Shown piece by piece: positions 18,296 through 28,550 of a DNA stretch of 64,000 nt (position 1 is its first letter; each line of letters begins with the position of its first letter). The stretch covers positions 186,001-250,000 of the forward strand of contig NZ_CP018082.1 in the NCBI RefSeq assembly GCF_001886715.1, read 5' to 3'. The position numbers and the translations under genes were made by a program. Below the pieces are notes generated by a model. It was not told where the DNA came from. It searched no databases and saw only the letters and a program-made list of their open reading frames with translations. This DNA comes from Nocardia mangyaensis. GTDB taxonomy: Bacteria; Actinomycetota; Actinomycetes; Mycobacteriales; Mycobacteriaceae.

Positions 18296-19141
18296 ATGGC
18301 TTCACCACAGGGCGTCACGGGTTCGACGATGCCGCGCAGGCAGTTGGGCAGGCACTTACGTGACCTGCGCAATCGTGCGCGGATGACGACACGGACCGCT
18401 GCGGCGCAACTGGAATGGTCGGAAGCGAAGATCTGGCGGATAGAGACGGGGCAGACCTCGTTGCGCAGCCTCGACGTGGAAGCCATGTGCAAGGTGTATG
18501 GCGCACCGGCCGATCTGGTCGAACCGCTGGCGGCCTTGGCCCGGGAGACCAAGGCGCGGGGCTGGTGGACGGGCTACGGCGATGTGATCGCGGAGGGATT
18601 CGAGGTCTACATCGGCCTGGAGGAGGCCGCGACGGGCCTGTCGCTCTACGAGGACGGCCTGATCCCCGTGCTGCTGCAGACCGAGGACTACGCCACGGCG
18701 CTGCTCGAACAGACCGTCCCCGGTCTGACCGAGGCCGAACTCGAGCGCAGACTGCGGGTGTTGCGGGCGCGACAGGCGCTGCTCACCCGCGCCGAGTCGC
18801 CGTTGCGCGTGCACGTCGTCCTGGCTGAGGCGGTGCTGACCAGGCGAATCGGTGACCACAAGGTGGTCGCCGCCCAGCGCGCGCGGTTGCGCGAGCTGGC
18901 CGAGTCGGACACGGTGCGGATCCAGGTGGTCCCCGCGGACACCGGCTACCACGCGGGGCTGGAATCGGGCCGGTTCGTGATCCTCGACTTCGGGGTCGAC
19001 GACTCGGTGGACAGGCCGGAGCCGCCGGTGGTCTACGTCGAGACCTTCGCCGGTTCGGCCTACCTGGACAAGCCCAACGACCACGACCGCTTCCGCGACG
19101 CCTTCGCCGACATCGTCGCGGCGGCGTCGGGCGAGGTGTAG
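18296..19141 (+). CDS. XRE-family regulator with DUF5753 domain
   Basis: 281-residue DNA-binding protein of the type abundant in Streptomyces and Nocardia. Residues about 17-70 form a helix-turn-helix (GRHLRDLRNRARMTTRTAAA, WSEAKIWRIETGQTSLR), and residues about 90-275 form the DUF5753 sensor-like domain (YIGLEEAATGLSLYEDGLIPVLLQTEDYA). In this class the next gene often encodes a small DUF397 partner; none is present here, where the next gene is a convergent marR four bases away. The target is unknown. GGGGGGAAGT before the ATG supports this start. Confidence 0.88.
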   Translation: MASPQGVTGSTMPRRQLGRHLRDLRNRARMTTRTAAAQLEWSEAKIWRIETGQTSLRSLDVEAMCKVYGAPADLVEPLAALARETKARGWWTGYGDVIAEGFEVYIGLEEAATGLSLYEDGLIPVLLQTEDYATALLEQTVPGLTEAELERRLRVLRARQALLTRAESPLRVHVVLAEAVLTRRIGDHKVVAAQRARLRELAESDTVRIQVVPADTGYHAGLESGRFVILDFGVDDSVDRPEPPVVYVETFAGSAYLDKPNDHDRFRDAFADIVAAASGEV

Positions 19142-19145
19142 TCGC

Positions 19146-19547
19146 TCACCAGGAGCCGGCGAGCACCGAACGGTGGGTGGGCAGGGCGTGATCGTAGAGC
19201 GCCCTGCCCTTGTCGGTCAGGTGGACGAAGATCGCGCGGCGGTCGTCGGCGCACATCGTGCGTTCGACCAGTCCGTCGCGTTCGAGCCGGGCCACGGCGC
19301 GCGAGAGCGCGCTCTGGCTCAGGTAGATGTCGCCGGCCAGCTCGGTCATCCGGTACTTCTGGCAGGCGGCCTCGACCAGGCGATCGAGTGTCTCGAATTC
19401 GCTGAGCCCGATGCCGTGTCGTTGTTGGAGCGCCTTTTCCAGCGCGCAGCTCACGGCGGCATGCCGATCGAGCAGTGCGCGCCATTGACCGACCAGCTCG
19501 GAAGGCGCCTCGTTGCGCCGAGCTGATGTGGTGGCCGGGTTCGACAT
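19146..19547 (-). CDS. MarR-family transcriptional regulator
   Basis: 133-residue winged-helix repressor. The recognition region is MTELAGDIYLSQSALSRAVARLERDGLVER, followed by the wing CADDRRAIFVHLTDKGRALY. It is divergent from an MFS efflux gene and probably represses both itself and that gene, releasing DNA on binding a small phenolic or drug ligand; this is inference from arrangement. A TAAGAT -10 element sits 6 nt before the ATG, with TTGCAT 17 bp further upstream, so its mRNA looks leaderless. Confidence 0.88.
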   Translation of the reverse strand: MSNPATTSARRNEAPSELVGQWRALLDRHAAVSCALEKALQQRHGIGLSEFETLDRLVEAACQKYRMTELAGDIYLSQSALSRAVARLERDGLVERTMCADDRRAIFVHLTDKGRALYDHALPTHRSVLAGSW

Positions 19548-19553
19548 GCGGCC

Positions 19554-19625
19554 ATCTTAGTGTCCCCAGCCTGTCCATGCAACGGCATTTTATGTGTTGG
19601 CAATTAATGCGTGCGCATGTAATGT
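19554..19625. promoter_or_regulatory. Divergent marR/MFS promoters with a dyad operator
   Basis: Minus strand: -10 TAAGAT (19554-19559) and -35 TTGCAT (19577-19582), 17-bp spacer. Plus strand: -35 TTGGCA (19597-19602) and -10 TAATGT (19620-19625), also 17 bp. Between the plus-strand boxes lies the inverted repeat ATGCG-TG-CGCAT (19607-19618), flanked by TTA and TAA. Its position inside the efflux promoter is what a MarR operator would need. Confidence 0.6.
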
Positions 19626-19633
19626 CCTCGACC

Positions 19634-21118
19634 ATGACTTCGCCAGCAACGCTGTCGGCCGCCGATCAGGCAGCCGATCCGACCAGGTGGCCCGCCCGGC
19701 TCTGGGCCATGCTGATCACCCTGTGCATCGTTCTGTTCCTCGACGGTCTCGACGTCTCGATGATCGGTGTCGCGCTACCGTCCATCGGCGCCGAACTCGA
19801 TCTGTCCACCTCCACCCTGCAGTGGCTCATCGGCGGCTACGTCCTCGGTTACGGCGGCCTGCTGCTGCTGGGCGGGCGCACCGCCGACCTGCTCGGACGC
19901 CGCAAGGTCTTCCTGATCGCGCTCGCCGTGTTCGCCATCGCCTCGCTGATCGGCGGCCTGGTCAGCGACCCGATGCTGCTGATCGTCACCCGCTTCATCA
20001 AGGGCCTCGCCGCCGCGTTCACCGCGCCGACCGGCCTATCGATCATCACCACGACCTTCGCCGAAGGAAAGGCGCGCAACAAGGCGCTGTCGGTCTACAC
20101 CGTCTTCGGTGCGGGCGGCTACTCCATGGGCCTGCTGTTCGGCGGCCTGATGACCGGGATCGGCTGGCGCTGGACCTTCCTGCTGCCCGTCCCGATCGCG
20201 CTCGCGGCCCTGGTCTCGGCCTACCTCCTGATCCCGAAGGACGGACCTGCCGAAGAAGGTGGCCACGACCTGCTCGGCGCGTTGCTGTCCACCTCGGGCA
20301 TGCTGCTGCTGGTCTACACCGTGGTCACCGCGCCGGAGGTCGGCTGGGGCTCGGCCCGGACGGTCATCTCCTTCCTCGCCGTGATCGCCCTGTTCGCCGC
20401 GTTCGTGATCACCGAGCAGCGGGTGAAGCACCCGCTGATCCGGCTGAGCATCCTGCGCAAGGTGAGTCTCGTGCGCGCCAGCCTGGCCGTCGTCGCGCTC
20501 GCCGGTTCCTACTTCAGCTGGCAGTTCATCGTCACCCTGTACCTGCAGGACACGCTGGCGTGGTCGCCGCTGAAGCTGGCCATGGCGCTGCTGCCGGTGG
20601 GTGTGCTGGTGGTCGCGTCCGCGTTCTTCTCCGACAAGCTGATCGACCGCTTCGGTACCGGCCCGATCATCGCGGTCACCCTGTCGGTGATGGCCATCGG
20701 CTACCTGCTGTTCCTGCGGATCGACACCGCGCCCGGCTACCTGACCATGCTGCTGCCCGCGATCTTGCTGATCGGCATCGGCTGGGTCGGTTTCCCGGCC
20801 ATCAATGTGCAGGCCACCAGCGGAATCGACGACGACGAGCAGGGCCTGGCGGCCGGTGTTCTGCAGACCTCCATGCAGGTCGGCGCGGCCATCGTGCTCG
20901 CGGTGACCACCGCGATCGTCACCTCCGGTGTCCACCAGGGCAACTCGCCGCAGCAGATGCTCGACACCTACCGGCCCGGCCTGGAGTTCGCCGCGGGCAT
21001 CACGATCGTCGGCGCGCTGGTCGCGCTCACGATCTTCCTGCCGCCGATGTTCCTGCCGCGCAAGCCGGTCGCCGAGGAACGTGACGAGGACACCAAGGAG
21101 CTCGAACCGGTCGGCTGA
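19634..21118 (+). CDS. MFS multidrug efflux transporter, 14-helix (DHA2) type
   Basis: 494-residue inner-membrane proton antiporter. About 14 membrane helices are visible, with the family motif A as GGRTADLLGRRKVF and a DHA2-type beginning (LFLDGLDVSMIGVALPSIGA). The C-terminus is short and acidic. ATG at 19634 is preferred: the earlier in-frame ATG at 19622 lies inside the -10 box of the promoter found here. The divergent MarR gene argues for induction by a toxic compound; the substrate is unknown. Confidence 0.88.
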   Translation: MTSPATLSAADQAADPTRWPARLWAMLITLCIVLFLDGLDVSMIGVALPSIGAELDLSTSTLQWLIGGYVLGYGGLLLLGGRTADLLGRRKVFLIALAVFAIASLIGGLVSDPMLLIVTRFIKGLAAAFTAPTGLSIITTTFAEGKARNKALSVYTVFGAGGYSMGLLFGGLMTGIGWRWTFLLPVPIALAALVSAYLLIPKDGPAEEGGHDLLGALLSTSGMLLLVYTVVTAPEVGWGSARTVISFLAVIALFAAFVITEQRVKHPLIRLSILRKVSLVRASLAVVALAGSYFSWQFIVTLYLQDTLAWSPLKLAMALLPVGVLVVASAFFSDKLIDRFGTGPIIAVTLSVMAIGYLLFLRIDTAPGYLTMLLPAILLIGIGWVGFPAINVQATSGIDDDEQGLAAGVLQTSMQVGAAIVLAVTTAIVTSGVHQGNSPQQMLDTYRPGLEFAAGITIVGALVALTIFLPPMFLPRKPVAEERDEDTKELEPVG

Positions 21119-21135
21119 TCCGGCCCGAAAACGCC

Positions 21136-21168
21136 GAACGGCGCCACTTTTCGCAGGTGGCGCCGTTC
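21136..21168. terminator. Bidirectional hairpin between MFS gene and rmlC
   Basis: A perfect 12-bp inverted repeat (21136-21147 and 21157-21168) with a T-rich loop lies between converging genes, 17 bp after the MFS stop and 15 bp past the end of rmlC. Confidence 0.75.
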
Positions 21169-21183
21169 AGTGTTTCACGTGGA

Positions 21184-21732
21184 TCAGGAAAAAGGCGGGG
21201 CCGCTTCGTCTTTCGCCGACCGGATGTAGGTCAGCGGACGGCCGTCGCGGCCCTCGGTGGGCCACTCGATACCCAGGCCGGAGTCGAAAGCATCCATGTC
21301 CCGGTCGAATTCGGGAGAGTACTCGAGCGAGCACAGGTAGGTCACCGTCGAGCGGTTCTCCAGGGAGAGGATGGCATGGCCGAGACCCTCGGACAGATAC
21401 ACCGAGCGGCGGTCGACGTCGTCGAGCAGCACGCTGTCCCAACGGCCGTAGGTGGGCGAGCCCGGTCGCAGGTCGACCACCACATCCAGGAACGCGCCAC
21501 GCACGCAGGTCACGTACTTGGCCTGACCGGGCGGATCGTCGGTGTAGTGGATCCCGCGCAGCACTCCGGCCGCCGAGACCGAGGTGTTCACCTGGTGCAG
21601 GTCGAACGGGCGGCCGGTGGCCTTCTCGAACTCCGAGGCCTTGAACGACTCGCAGAACATGCCGCGGTCGTCGCCGAGCAGGCGCGGGGTCACCACCCAC
21701 GCGCCGGGGATGGACAGTTCCCGAAAATCCAT
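21184..21732 (-). CDS. rmlC: dTDP-4-dehydrorhamnose 3,5-epimerase
   Basis: Cytoplasmic cupin enzyme that epimerises dTDP-4-keto-6-deoxyglucose at C3 and C5, third step of dTDP-rhamnose synthesis. The 182-residue protein has the family signature: the catalytic His in LRGIHYTDDPPGQAKYVTCV, FLDVVVDLRPGSPTYG, and YLSEGLGHAILSLEN. It lies 3 bp downstream of rmlA in the same operon. dTDP-rhamnose forms the rhamnose-GlcNAc linker joining arabinogalactan to peptidoglycan. Confidence 0.92.
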   Translation of the reverse strand: MDFRELSIPGAWVVTPRLLGDDRGMFCESFKASEFEKATGRPFDLHQVNTSVSAAGVLRGIHYTDDPPGQAKYVTCVRGAFLDVVVDLRPGSPTYGRWDSVLLDDVDRRSVYLSEGLGHAILSLENRSTVTYLCSLEYSPEFDRDMDAFDSGLGIEWPTEGRDGRPLTYIRSAKDEAAPPFS

Positions 21733-21735
21733 GCG

Positions 21736-22608
21736 CTACCAGTCTTTTCCGCGATCGATCAGGTCGAGCAGATAGCGGCCATAGCCCGAGCGCACCATCG
21801 GTTCGGCTAGTTTGCACAGCTGTTCGTCGGTGATCAGGCCGCGCCGCCACGCGACTTCCTCCGGCACGCCGATCTTGAGGCCCTGGCGTTCCTCGATGGT
21901 GCGCACGTAGTTGGCGGCATCGAGCAGCGAGTCGAAGGTGCCGGTGTCGAGCCAGGCGGTGCCGCGCGCCAGCACGTCGACGCTGAGCTTGTCCTGATCA
22001 AGATAGGCCCGATTGATGTCGGTGATCTCGTACTCCCCGCGCGCCGACGGCCGCAGCTCGCGGGCGATCTCCACCACGTCGTTGTCGTAGAAGTAGAGGC
22101 CGGGGATGGCGTAGTTCGAGCGCGGGACCTTCGGCTTCTCCTCGATCGAGACCGCGCGGCCCCGCGCGAACTCCACCACGCCGTAGGCGGTCGGGTCGCT
22201 GACCCAGTAGGCGAACACCGCGCCGCCGTCGATGTCGTGGAACCGCTCCAGGCTGGCGCCGAGGCCGGGGCCGTGGAAGATGTTGTCACCGAGCACCAGC
22301 GCGGCCGGTTCGGTGCCGATGTGGTCGGCGCCGAGGACGAACGCGCTGGCCAGACCGTCGGGGTTGGGCTGGACGACATAGCTGATCGAGATGCCGAACT
22401 GGCTGCCGTCACCGAGCAGCCGCGCGAACGCCGCGGCATCGTCCGGGGTGGTGATCACCAAGATGTCGTCGATGCCGGCCAGCATGAGGGTCGACAGCGG
22501 GTAGTAGACCATCGGCTTGTCGTAGACCGGAACGAGCTGCTTGCTCACTCCGCGCGTGATCGGGTGCAGCCGGGAGCCGGTGCCGCCCGCCAGGATGATT
22601 CCGCGCAT
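21736..22608 (-). CDS. rmlA: Glucose-1-phosphate thymidylyltransferase
   Basis: First enzyme of dTDP-rhamnose synthesis: glucose-1-phosphate plus dTTP gives dTDP-glucose. The 290-residue length is typical. It begins [20 protein letters not shown], the nucleotide-binding loop, followed by [20 protein letters not shown], the metal-binding [10 protein letters not shown] and [21 protein letters not shown] lies 6 nt before the ATG, suggesting leaderless transcription of the rmlA-rmlC operon. Confidence 0.95.
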   Translation of the reverse strand: MRGIILAGGTGSRLHPITRGVSKQLVPVYDKPMVYYPLSTLMLAGIDDILVITTPDDAAAFARLLGDGSQFGISISYVVQPNPDGLASAFVLGADHIGTEPAALVLGDNIFHGPGLGASLERFHDIDGGAVFAYWVSDPTAYGVVEFARGRAVSIEEKPKVPRSNYAIPGLYFYDNDVVEIARELRPSARGEYEITDINRAYLDQDKLSVDVLARGTAWLDTGTFDSLLDAANYVRTIEERQGLKIGVPEEVAWRRGLITDEQLCKLAEPMVRSGYGRYLLDLIDRGKDW

Positions 22609-22771
22609 GGGAGGAGTCTATGGGCGGCCGGGGCGGCGGGCGTGCCGGGTTGGCCTGGCCGGTCACTTCGGGGTGCCGGGCTCGGCACGATCTGATCACG
22701 GAGGTTTCGAAGGTTGGCGTGTCGGGCGATTACTGGTGCAGAGACGACGTTCATCTGATTGGGTGAGCGTC

Positions 22772-22813
22772 GATGTGTGAAACATCACTGTGTTAGATGT
22801 CAGCGTCGACATC
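22772..22813. promoter_or_regulatory. Alternating GATGT/ACATC half-sites upstream of the HSL-type hydrolase gene
   Basis: Four half-sites alternate: GATGT (22772), ACATC (22782), GATGT (22796) and ACATC (22809), giving two inverted pairs spaced 5 and 8 bp. They lie in the 259-bp gap between rmlA and the divergent hydrolase gene, 55-96 bp before its start. This looks like a regulator-binding array; no regulator is identified. Confidence 0.35.
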
Positions 22814-22867
22814 CGATCCGGGGCTCCCGGGGTGGGGTCGACGCGCCAGCTGTGAGGTAGGTGCGCG

Positions 22868-23917
22868 ATGGGAGCGACCAAGATCGCCGGAACCGGTGTG
22901 CTGAGCGGGATCGTGCCCGCTGCCCCGGTGACCAGCGTCGAGCGGCCTGATCAGGGGATCGTCGTCAACTCCGGGCAGATGAGCACATCGTCGCGGGTGT
23001 TGATGGGCGCCTGCCTCGGCGTCATCGGGCCGCTGCTGCGCACGGTCCCGATCAACCGGACGACCATTCCGATCGGTGCCGTCGCCGTGGACCTGCTCTC
23101 GCGGCTGCGGCCCGAACCGCACGGCATCGAGCGCGAGCAGATCCAGCTCGACGGTTTCCGGATGGAGATGGTGCGGCCCGCGGGTGGCTCACGGGCGCTG
23201 CGGCACGGCGCGGTGCTGTATCTGCACGGCGGTGGCTTCGCCGTCTGCGGCCTGCAGACCCATCGGGCGGTCGTCGCCGGGCTGGCCCGGCGCACCGGTC
23301 TGCCCGTCCTCAACGTGGAGTACCGGCAGCTGCCCGGTTCGATCAGCGCCTCGGTCGACGACTGTGTGCTCGCCTACCGGTGGCTGCTGCGCCACGGCGC
23401 CGACCCGGCCCGCATCGTGTTCGCCGGTGACTCGGCGGGTGGCTTCCTCACCTTCGCCTCGGCACTGCGCGCCCGCGAGATCGGTTTGCCGCTGCCCGCG
23501 GCGCTGATCGGGCTGTCGCCACTGCTCGACCTGGACTACCGGGCCAAGGAGAACTACGTCAACGTCCGTCGCGACGCCTACATCCCGCTTGCGGGGCTGG
23601 AAGCCGTCGTTCGTCTCGGCGCCGAGGCCGAGGGTCCGCTCGACCCGGCGTTGTCGCCGGTCAACGCCGACCTCACCGGACTGCCGCCGGTCCTGCTCAT
23701 CGCCGCCGAAGACGAATTGCTGCGCTACGACTGCGAACTCATGGCGCATCGCCTCGCCGCGGCGGGCGTGCCGACCACGCTCGAACTGTGGCGCGGCCAG
23801 GTGCACGCTTTCATGAGCATTCTGCCGAGCATGCCGGAGAGCCGGTCGGCGCTCGGCCGGGTCTCGAAATTCGTTCGGGCGGCGCTGGAACCGGCGCAGC
23901 GGGCCCGCACCGCCTGA
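22868..23917 (+). CDS. Alpha/beta hydrolase, hormone-sensitive-lipase family
   Basis: 349-residue esterase or lipase. The oxyanion motif HGGGF begins at H120, the nucleophile is S189 in GDSAGG, the acid lies in AAEDELLRYD and the catalytic His in GQVHAFM. These define the HSL (LipH/LipN-like) family, which cleaves short- or medium-chain esters. The first 90 residues are an extra cap region. No signal peptide is evident. GAGGT lies upstream of the ATG. It stands alone between rmlA and a convergent secreted-protein gene. Confidence 0.85.
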   Translation: MGATKIAGTGVLSGIVPAAPVTSVERPDQGIVVNSGQMSTSSRVLMGACLGVIGPLLRTVPINRTTIPIGAVAVDLLSRLRPEPHGIEREQIQLDGFRMEMVRPAGGSRALRHGAVLYLHGGGFAVCGLQTHRAVVAGLARRTGLPVLNVEYRQLPGSISASVDDCVLAYRWLLRHGADPARIVFAGDSAGGFLTFASALRAREIGLPLPAALIGLSPLLDLDYRAKENYVNVRRDAYIPLAGLEAVVRLGAEAEGPLDPALSPVNADLTGLPPVLLIAAEDELLRYDCELMAHRLAAAGVPTTLELWRGQVHAFMSILPSMPESRSALGRVSKFVRAALEPAQRARTA

Positions 23918-23956
23918 GGACGGCTCGGCCGGTCCGACCGAGTCGCTCGCAGACGT

Positions 23957-23998
23957 CGAACGGCCCCAGCTCGCAGTACTGCGAGCTGGGGCCGTTCG
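23957..23998. terminator. 20-bp perfect hairpin between converging genes
   Basis: Arms 23957-23976 and 23979-23998 are a perfect 20-bp inverted repeat with only TA between them. It sits between the hydrolase stop and the end of the convergent secreted-protein gene and can terminate both. Confidence 0.8.
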
Positions 23999-24017
23999 GG
24001 TTCAGTGTCCGGCGAGA

Positions 24018-24725
24018 TTACTTGGCCGGCGGGGTGAAGGGCGCGTTGATGGTGGTGAAGTACTGAATCACGGCACCGATCGCGACCGGCGCGGTGATGA
24101 GGATCTGACCGGTGAGCGCGCCGAGCGAGCCCATGGCCAGGATGCCGCCGATGCAGCCCACCGCGGCGGCGGGGATGAACGGCCCGAACAGGCCGACGAT
24201 GGTCGCCGAGGCGATGGTCGCGCCGGCGATGCCGCCCAGCACACAGCCGACAGCGCCGCCGCCGATGCCGCCGACCAGGGCGCCGATCCCGGCACCCATC
24301 GAAATGGTGGAGGTCATGCGGCTCCACGCGGCGGTCTCGCGCGCGTACTCGCTCTTGAACTCAGCCTGGTCCTCGAAGGGGAGGGCGACCGGCTTGTAGA
24401 CGGCCTTGGCCGGGTCCAGCTCGGGGGTCAGGACGGCCTTGTTGCCCGAGATCTCCGCGGCGATCGGGAACTCGAACTCGTCGAGACGGAACGACAGCGG
24501 GGTCGCGGCGACGGTCGTGCCATTGGCGGCCTTGACCTTGAACGCGCCTTCCTCGACGACCAGTGAACCGGCGTCGGTGGTGATCACCGAGGTGCCGTTC
24601 ACTTCCTCGGCGGTGAAGTTGATCGGGGCGGCCTCTACGACCGGGGCCGCGTTCACGGTGCCGGCGGCGACGCCCATGGCAGCGATCAGCAGCGCCGAAG
24701 TGGCGGCGAATTTCCTCATCAGCAT
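24018..24725 (-). CDS. Secreted protein with N-terminal beta domain and glycine-zipper tail (DUF8020-like)
   Basis: 235-residue exported protein of a type common in Nocardia and Rhodococcus. A signal peptide (MLMRKFAATSALLIAAMGVA, cleavage near VNAAP) is followed by a domain reading FTAEEVNGTSVITTDAGSLV and TPLSFRLDEFEFPIAAEIS, which I recall as DUF8020. The C-terminal third is Gly/Ala-rich with glycine-zipper spacing (GAGIGALVGGIGGGAVGCVL) and could insert in a membrane. GAGG lies 10 bases before the ATG at 24725. Its role in the mycolate envelope is unknown. Confidence 0.75.
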   Translation of the reverse strand: MLMRKFAATSALLIAAMGVAAGTVNAAPVVEAAPINFTAEEVNGTSVITTDAGSLVVEEGAFKVKAANGTTVAATPLSFRLDEFEFPIAAEISGNKAVLTPELDPAKAVYKPVALPFEDQAEFKSEYARETAAWSRMTSTISMGAGIGALVGGIGGGAVGCVLGGIAGATIASATIVGLFGPFIPAAAVGCIGGILAMGSLGALTGQILITAPVAIGAVIQYFTTINAPFTPPAK

Positions 24726-24812
24726 TTTTGTTGAACCTCGATGTTGGAGCTTTTCGGAGGGGACTCGATGATCCAAATCCCCTGCAGCCAACGAGTGGTG
24801 AACCCGGCATGA

Positions 24813-26027
<1,215 letters not shown>

Positions 26028-26032
26028 CCGCG

Positions 26033-26068
26033 CACCGTCATCCGGGGGATCATCCCCAGATGACGGTG
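26033..26068. terminator. Convergent hairpin overlapping the DUF2142 gene end
   Basis: A 10-bp inverted repeat (26033-26042 and 26059-26068) with a GGGG/CCCC inner stem lies 6 bp after the rmlB stop and overlaps the last codons of the convergent DUF2142 gene. Confidence 0.6.
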
Positions 26069-27585
26069 TAATACGTTGCGGCGGCGGCGATCAGCGCGAA
26101 GACCGAGGCGAAGGTGACGGTGATCGCCGTCCCGCGCGTCGGCGTCACACCGTCGGGATTCGTGAGCCGCAGAGGCACCCACCGCGCGACGACCGCGAGG
26201 CCGACGATGGCCAGCGGGACGAAGTACCGGCCCTGCACGCCGTCGATGATGTAGAAATCGACCGGCGTGAACGACATGTACAGCGTCACATAGATCATCG
26301 CCACGCTCGCCAGCACCGTGAGCGCCACGATCAGCGTGCGTCGGAAAGTGGCTGTCGCGGTGTTCATTCGATCGGCGATGCCGAAACTCACCGCGAAGGC
26401 GATCAGGCACGCCAGCATCGATACCGCCGGCACGTCCACATACGCGAAACCGAGTTCACCGAAGAACTGGGTGAACCAGCGGTGATCGCGCAGCGCGATG
26501 CTCTCGCCGAAGGTGTGCACGAAGCCCACCGGGTCACCGAGGATGCCCGCGAGCTGGTCGCCCGGACGCACCTGGCCCCACTGGTGCGGCGGGCGCATCA
26601 GGCTCATGCCGTCACCGGTCGGCGCGGCGATCTTGGTCCAGGCCAAGAACAGCGCGGCACCGGTCGCGGCGAAGGCCCAGGGCAGGAACTTGAGTTTTCC
26701 GGCGAGGCCGAGCCGGTCGGCCGGAACGACCACGACGAGCATCGCCAGCAGCACATAGGTCGGCTTGCTCAGGGGCAGCGCGATCGTCGCGGCCAGCAGC
26801 GCGGCGGTCTCCACCGGGCGCAGGCGATCACCGACGAACAGCGCCTTGAGCAGCAATGCCGACACCATGATGGCCAGGGCGTTGGTGAGCGTGTCCGCGG
26901 TGACGGTGCCCGCCTGGAACAGCGCGATCGGCAGCACCGCGACGGTGAACACCAGCCACTGGCTGCGCCGCTCGCGCAGCGCGTAGAGCGCGAACCCGAC
27001 CACCGCCAGGTAGGCCACCAGGCCCGCCAGCCGGGTCAGCAGGTACATGCCGCCCACATTCAGGTCGAGCGCCTCACCGAGGCGGATGCCGACGGCAGCG
27101 GGCACGTACGGCACAGGAGAGTAGGCGGCGGTGTTGGTGAACCACATCTGCCGGGTCTCCGCGGAGATCTTCGCGGCGCCGAGCCGGTCGTAGGCGGCCG
27201 GGTCGGCAACCATCGCGAAGGGCTCTTCGGGGTTGTCGTTGTAGTCGTGGAACGCGTAGCTCATCAGCGCGTCGACGCTCACGGGGATCTGCCCGCCGTA
27301 GGCGACCCCGCGATCATCCTCGATCTCCTGCGGGAACACCCCGCCGTGGGCGACCTGGTAGGCGCGGCCGAACTGGGTGAGCTCGTCGTGGCCCCAGAAC
27401 GGCGGGGTCAGCACGGCGAACAGCGCGCCGAAGACGGTGGCGACCACCGCGAACGCGACGGTCGCGGCACCGAATCGCCTGGTCAGCGACTGGATAGGAG
27501 CGAGCGCCCGATCCTTGGCCGAGGGTGCGGGAGCAGCGGGCTTGCTGAGCTCGACGGTGGCGTCCGGCTCGGTCGAGGTGGTCAC
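26050..27585 (-). CDS. DUF2142 polytopic membrane protein, GT-C-like
   Basis: 511-residue integral membrane protein with about 11-12 helices and a large first extracytoplasmic loop (about residues 60-170) that follows an acidic-aromatic motif, FWGHDELTQFGRAYQVAHGG. This layout matches the DUF2142 family, which resembles GT-C glycosyltransferases using polyprenyl-phosphate sugars. Its ATG overlaps the upstream GT2 gene stop (ATGA), so the two form a coupled pair: the GT2 would make a lipid-linked sugar and this protein would use or move it. The sugar is unknown. Confidence 0.8.
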   Translation of the reverse strand: MTTSTEPDATVELSKPAAPAPSAKDRALAPIQSLTRRFGAATVAFAVVATVFGALFAVLTPPFWGHDELTQFGRAYQVAHGGVFPQEIEDDRGVAYGGQIPVSVDALMSYAFHDYNDNPEEPFAMVADPAAYDRLGAAKISAETRQMWFTNTAAYSPVPYVPAAVGIRLGEALDLNVGGMYLLTRLAGLVAYLAVVGFALYALRERRSQWLVFTVAVLPIALFQAGTVTADTLTNALAIMVSALLLKALFVGDRLRPVETAALLAATIALPLSKPTYVLLAMLVVVVPADRLGLAGKLKFLPWAFAATGAALFLAWTKIAAPTGDGMSLMRPPHQWGQVRPGDQLAGILGDPVGFVHTFGESIALRDHRWFTQFFGELGFAYVDVPAVSMLACLIAFAVSFGIADRMNTATATFRRTLIVALTVLASVAMIYVTLYMSFTPVDFYIIDGVQGRYFVPLAIVGLAVVARWVPLRLTNPDGVTPTRGTAITVTFASVFALIAAAATYYTVIWG

Positions 27586-28550
27586 CGATGGTCTCCGGTC
27601 GCGAGGTCGGCGTTCACCCCGGCGGCCGAGTAGCGCAGGTAGACCAGTCGCGCCGTCTCGTGCCGGGACCGGCGGATGCCGTCGAGGATGAGTCCGGCGG
27701 TCCAGGCGAGGCTGCCCAGCAGCATCAGTGTGAACGCGAAGAACAGCGTCGGGAACCGCGCCACCTCGTGGGTGTTGTAGAACTCGATCACGATCGGGAC
27801 GGTGAGCACGAGCGAGACCAGCCAGGCCAGCGTGCCGAACAGGCCGTAGAACGCCACCGGCCGCTCGTGCCGGGCCAGGCCGAGGATCAGCGCCAAGATC
27901 TTGGTGCCGTCGCGATAGGTGCGCAGCTTGGACTCGCTGCCGGCCGGGCGGTCGCGGAAACCCACCTGCACGGCGGTCTGCGGTACCCGCAGGTGCAGCG
28001 AGTGGACCGTCAGCTCGGTCTCGATCTCGAACTCGCGCGAGACCGCGGGGAAGCTCTTGACGAATCGGCGCGAGAACACCCGGAAGCCGCTCAGCATGTC
28101 CTCGACGTTCTCGCCGAACACCTTGCCGACCACGCCGTTGAGTACCTTGTTGCCGGTCTCGTGGCCGGAGCGGTAGGCGCTGGCGTCGGTGTCGTCCTGC
28201 TTGCGCACGCCGAGCACGTGATCGTAAGGGCCGTCGAGCAGCGTCTTGATCATCAGCGGGGCCGCCGAGGCCTCGTAGGTGTCGTCGCCGTCGATCATCA
28301 GGTAGACGTCGGCCTCGATGTCGGCGAAGGCGCGGCGGACCACATTGCCCTTGCCCTTGGTGTGCTCGTAGCGCACGATCGCCCCGGCTTCGCGAGCGCG
28401 GTCGGCGGTGCGGTCGGTGCTGCGGTTGTCGTAGACGTAGACGACGATCCCCGGCACGGCGGCCTTGAGGTCGGCGACGACCTTGGCGACCGCGGCCTCT
28501 TCGTTGTGGCAGGGGACCACGGCGGCAATGCGAAGCTCGGTGGAGTCCAC
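27582..28550 (-). CDS. Family 2 glycosyltransferase, polyprenyl-phosphate sugar synthase type
   Basis: 322-residue GT-A enzyme with a membrane-anchored tail. IAAVVPCHNEEAAVAKVVADL opens the fold, YLMIDGDDTYEA carries the DxD-type acidic motif, and FEIETELTVHSLHL is typical of DPM1/UDP-glucose:polyprenyl-phosphate transferases. Two C-terminal helices (about residues 240-310) anchor it. The GTG at 28550 is chosen because GAGGA lies nine bases upstream; a TTG at 28559 is possible. It is coupled to the downstream DUF2142 gene and divergent from a GtrA gene. Confidence 0.85.
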   Translation of the reverse strand: MDSTELRIAAVVPCHNEEAAVAKVVADLKAAVPGIVVYVYDNRSTDRTADRAREAGAIVRYEHTKGKGNVVRRAFADIEADVYLMIDGDDTYEASAAPLMIKTLLDGPYDHVLGVRKQDDTDASAYRSGHETGNKVLNGVVGKVFGENVEDMLSGFRVFSRRFVKSFPAVSREFEIETELTVHSLHLRVPQTAVQVGFRDRPAGSESKLRTYRDGTKILALILGLARHERPVAFYGLFGTLAWLVSLVLTVPIVIEFYNTHEVARFPTLFFAFTLMLLGSLAWTAGLILDGIRRSRHETARLVYLRYSAAGVNADLATGDHR

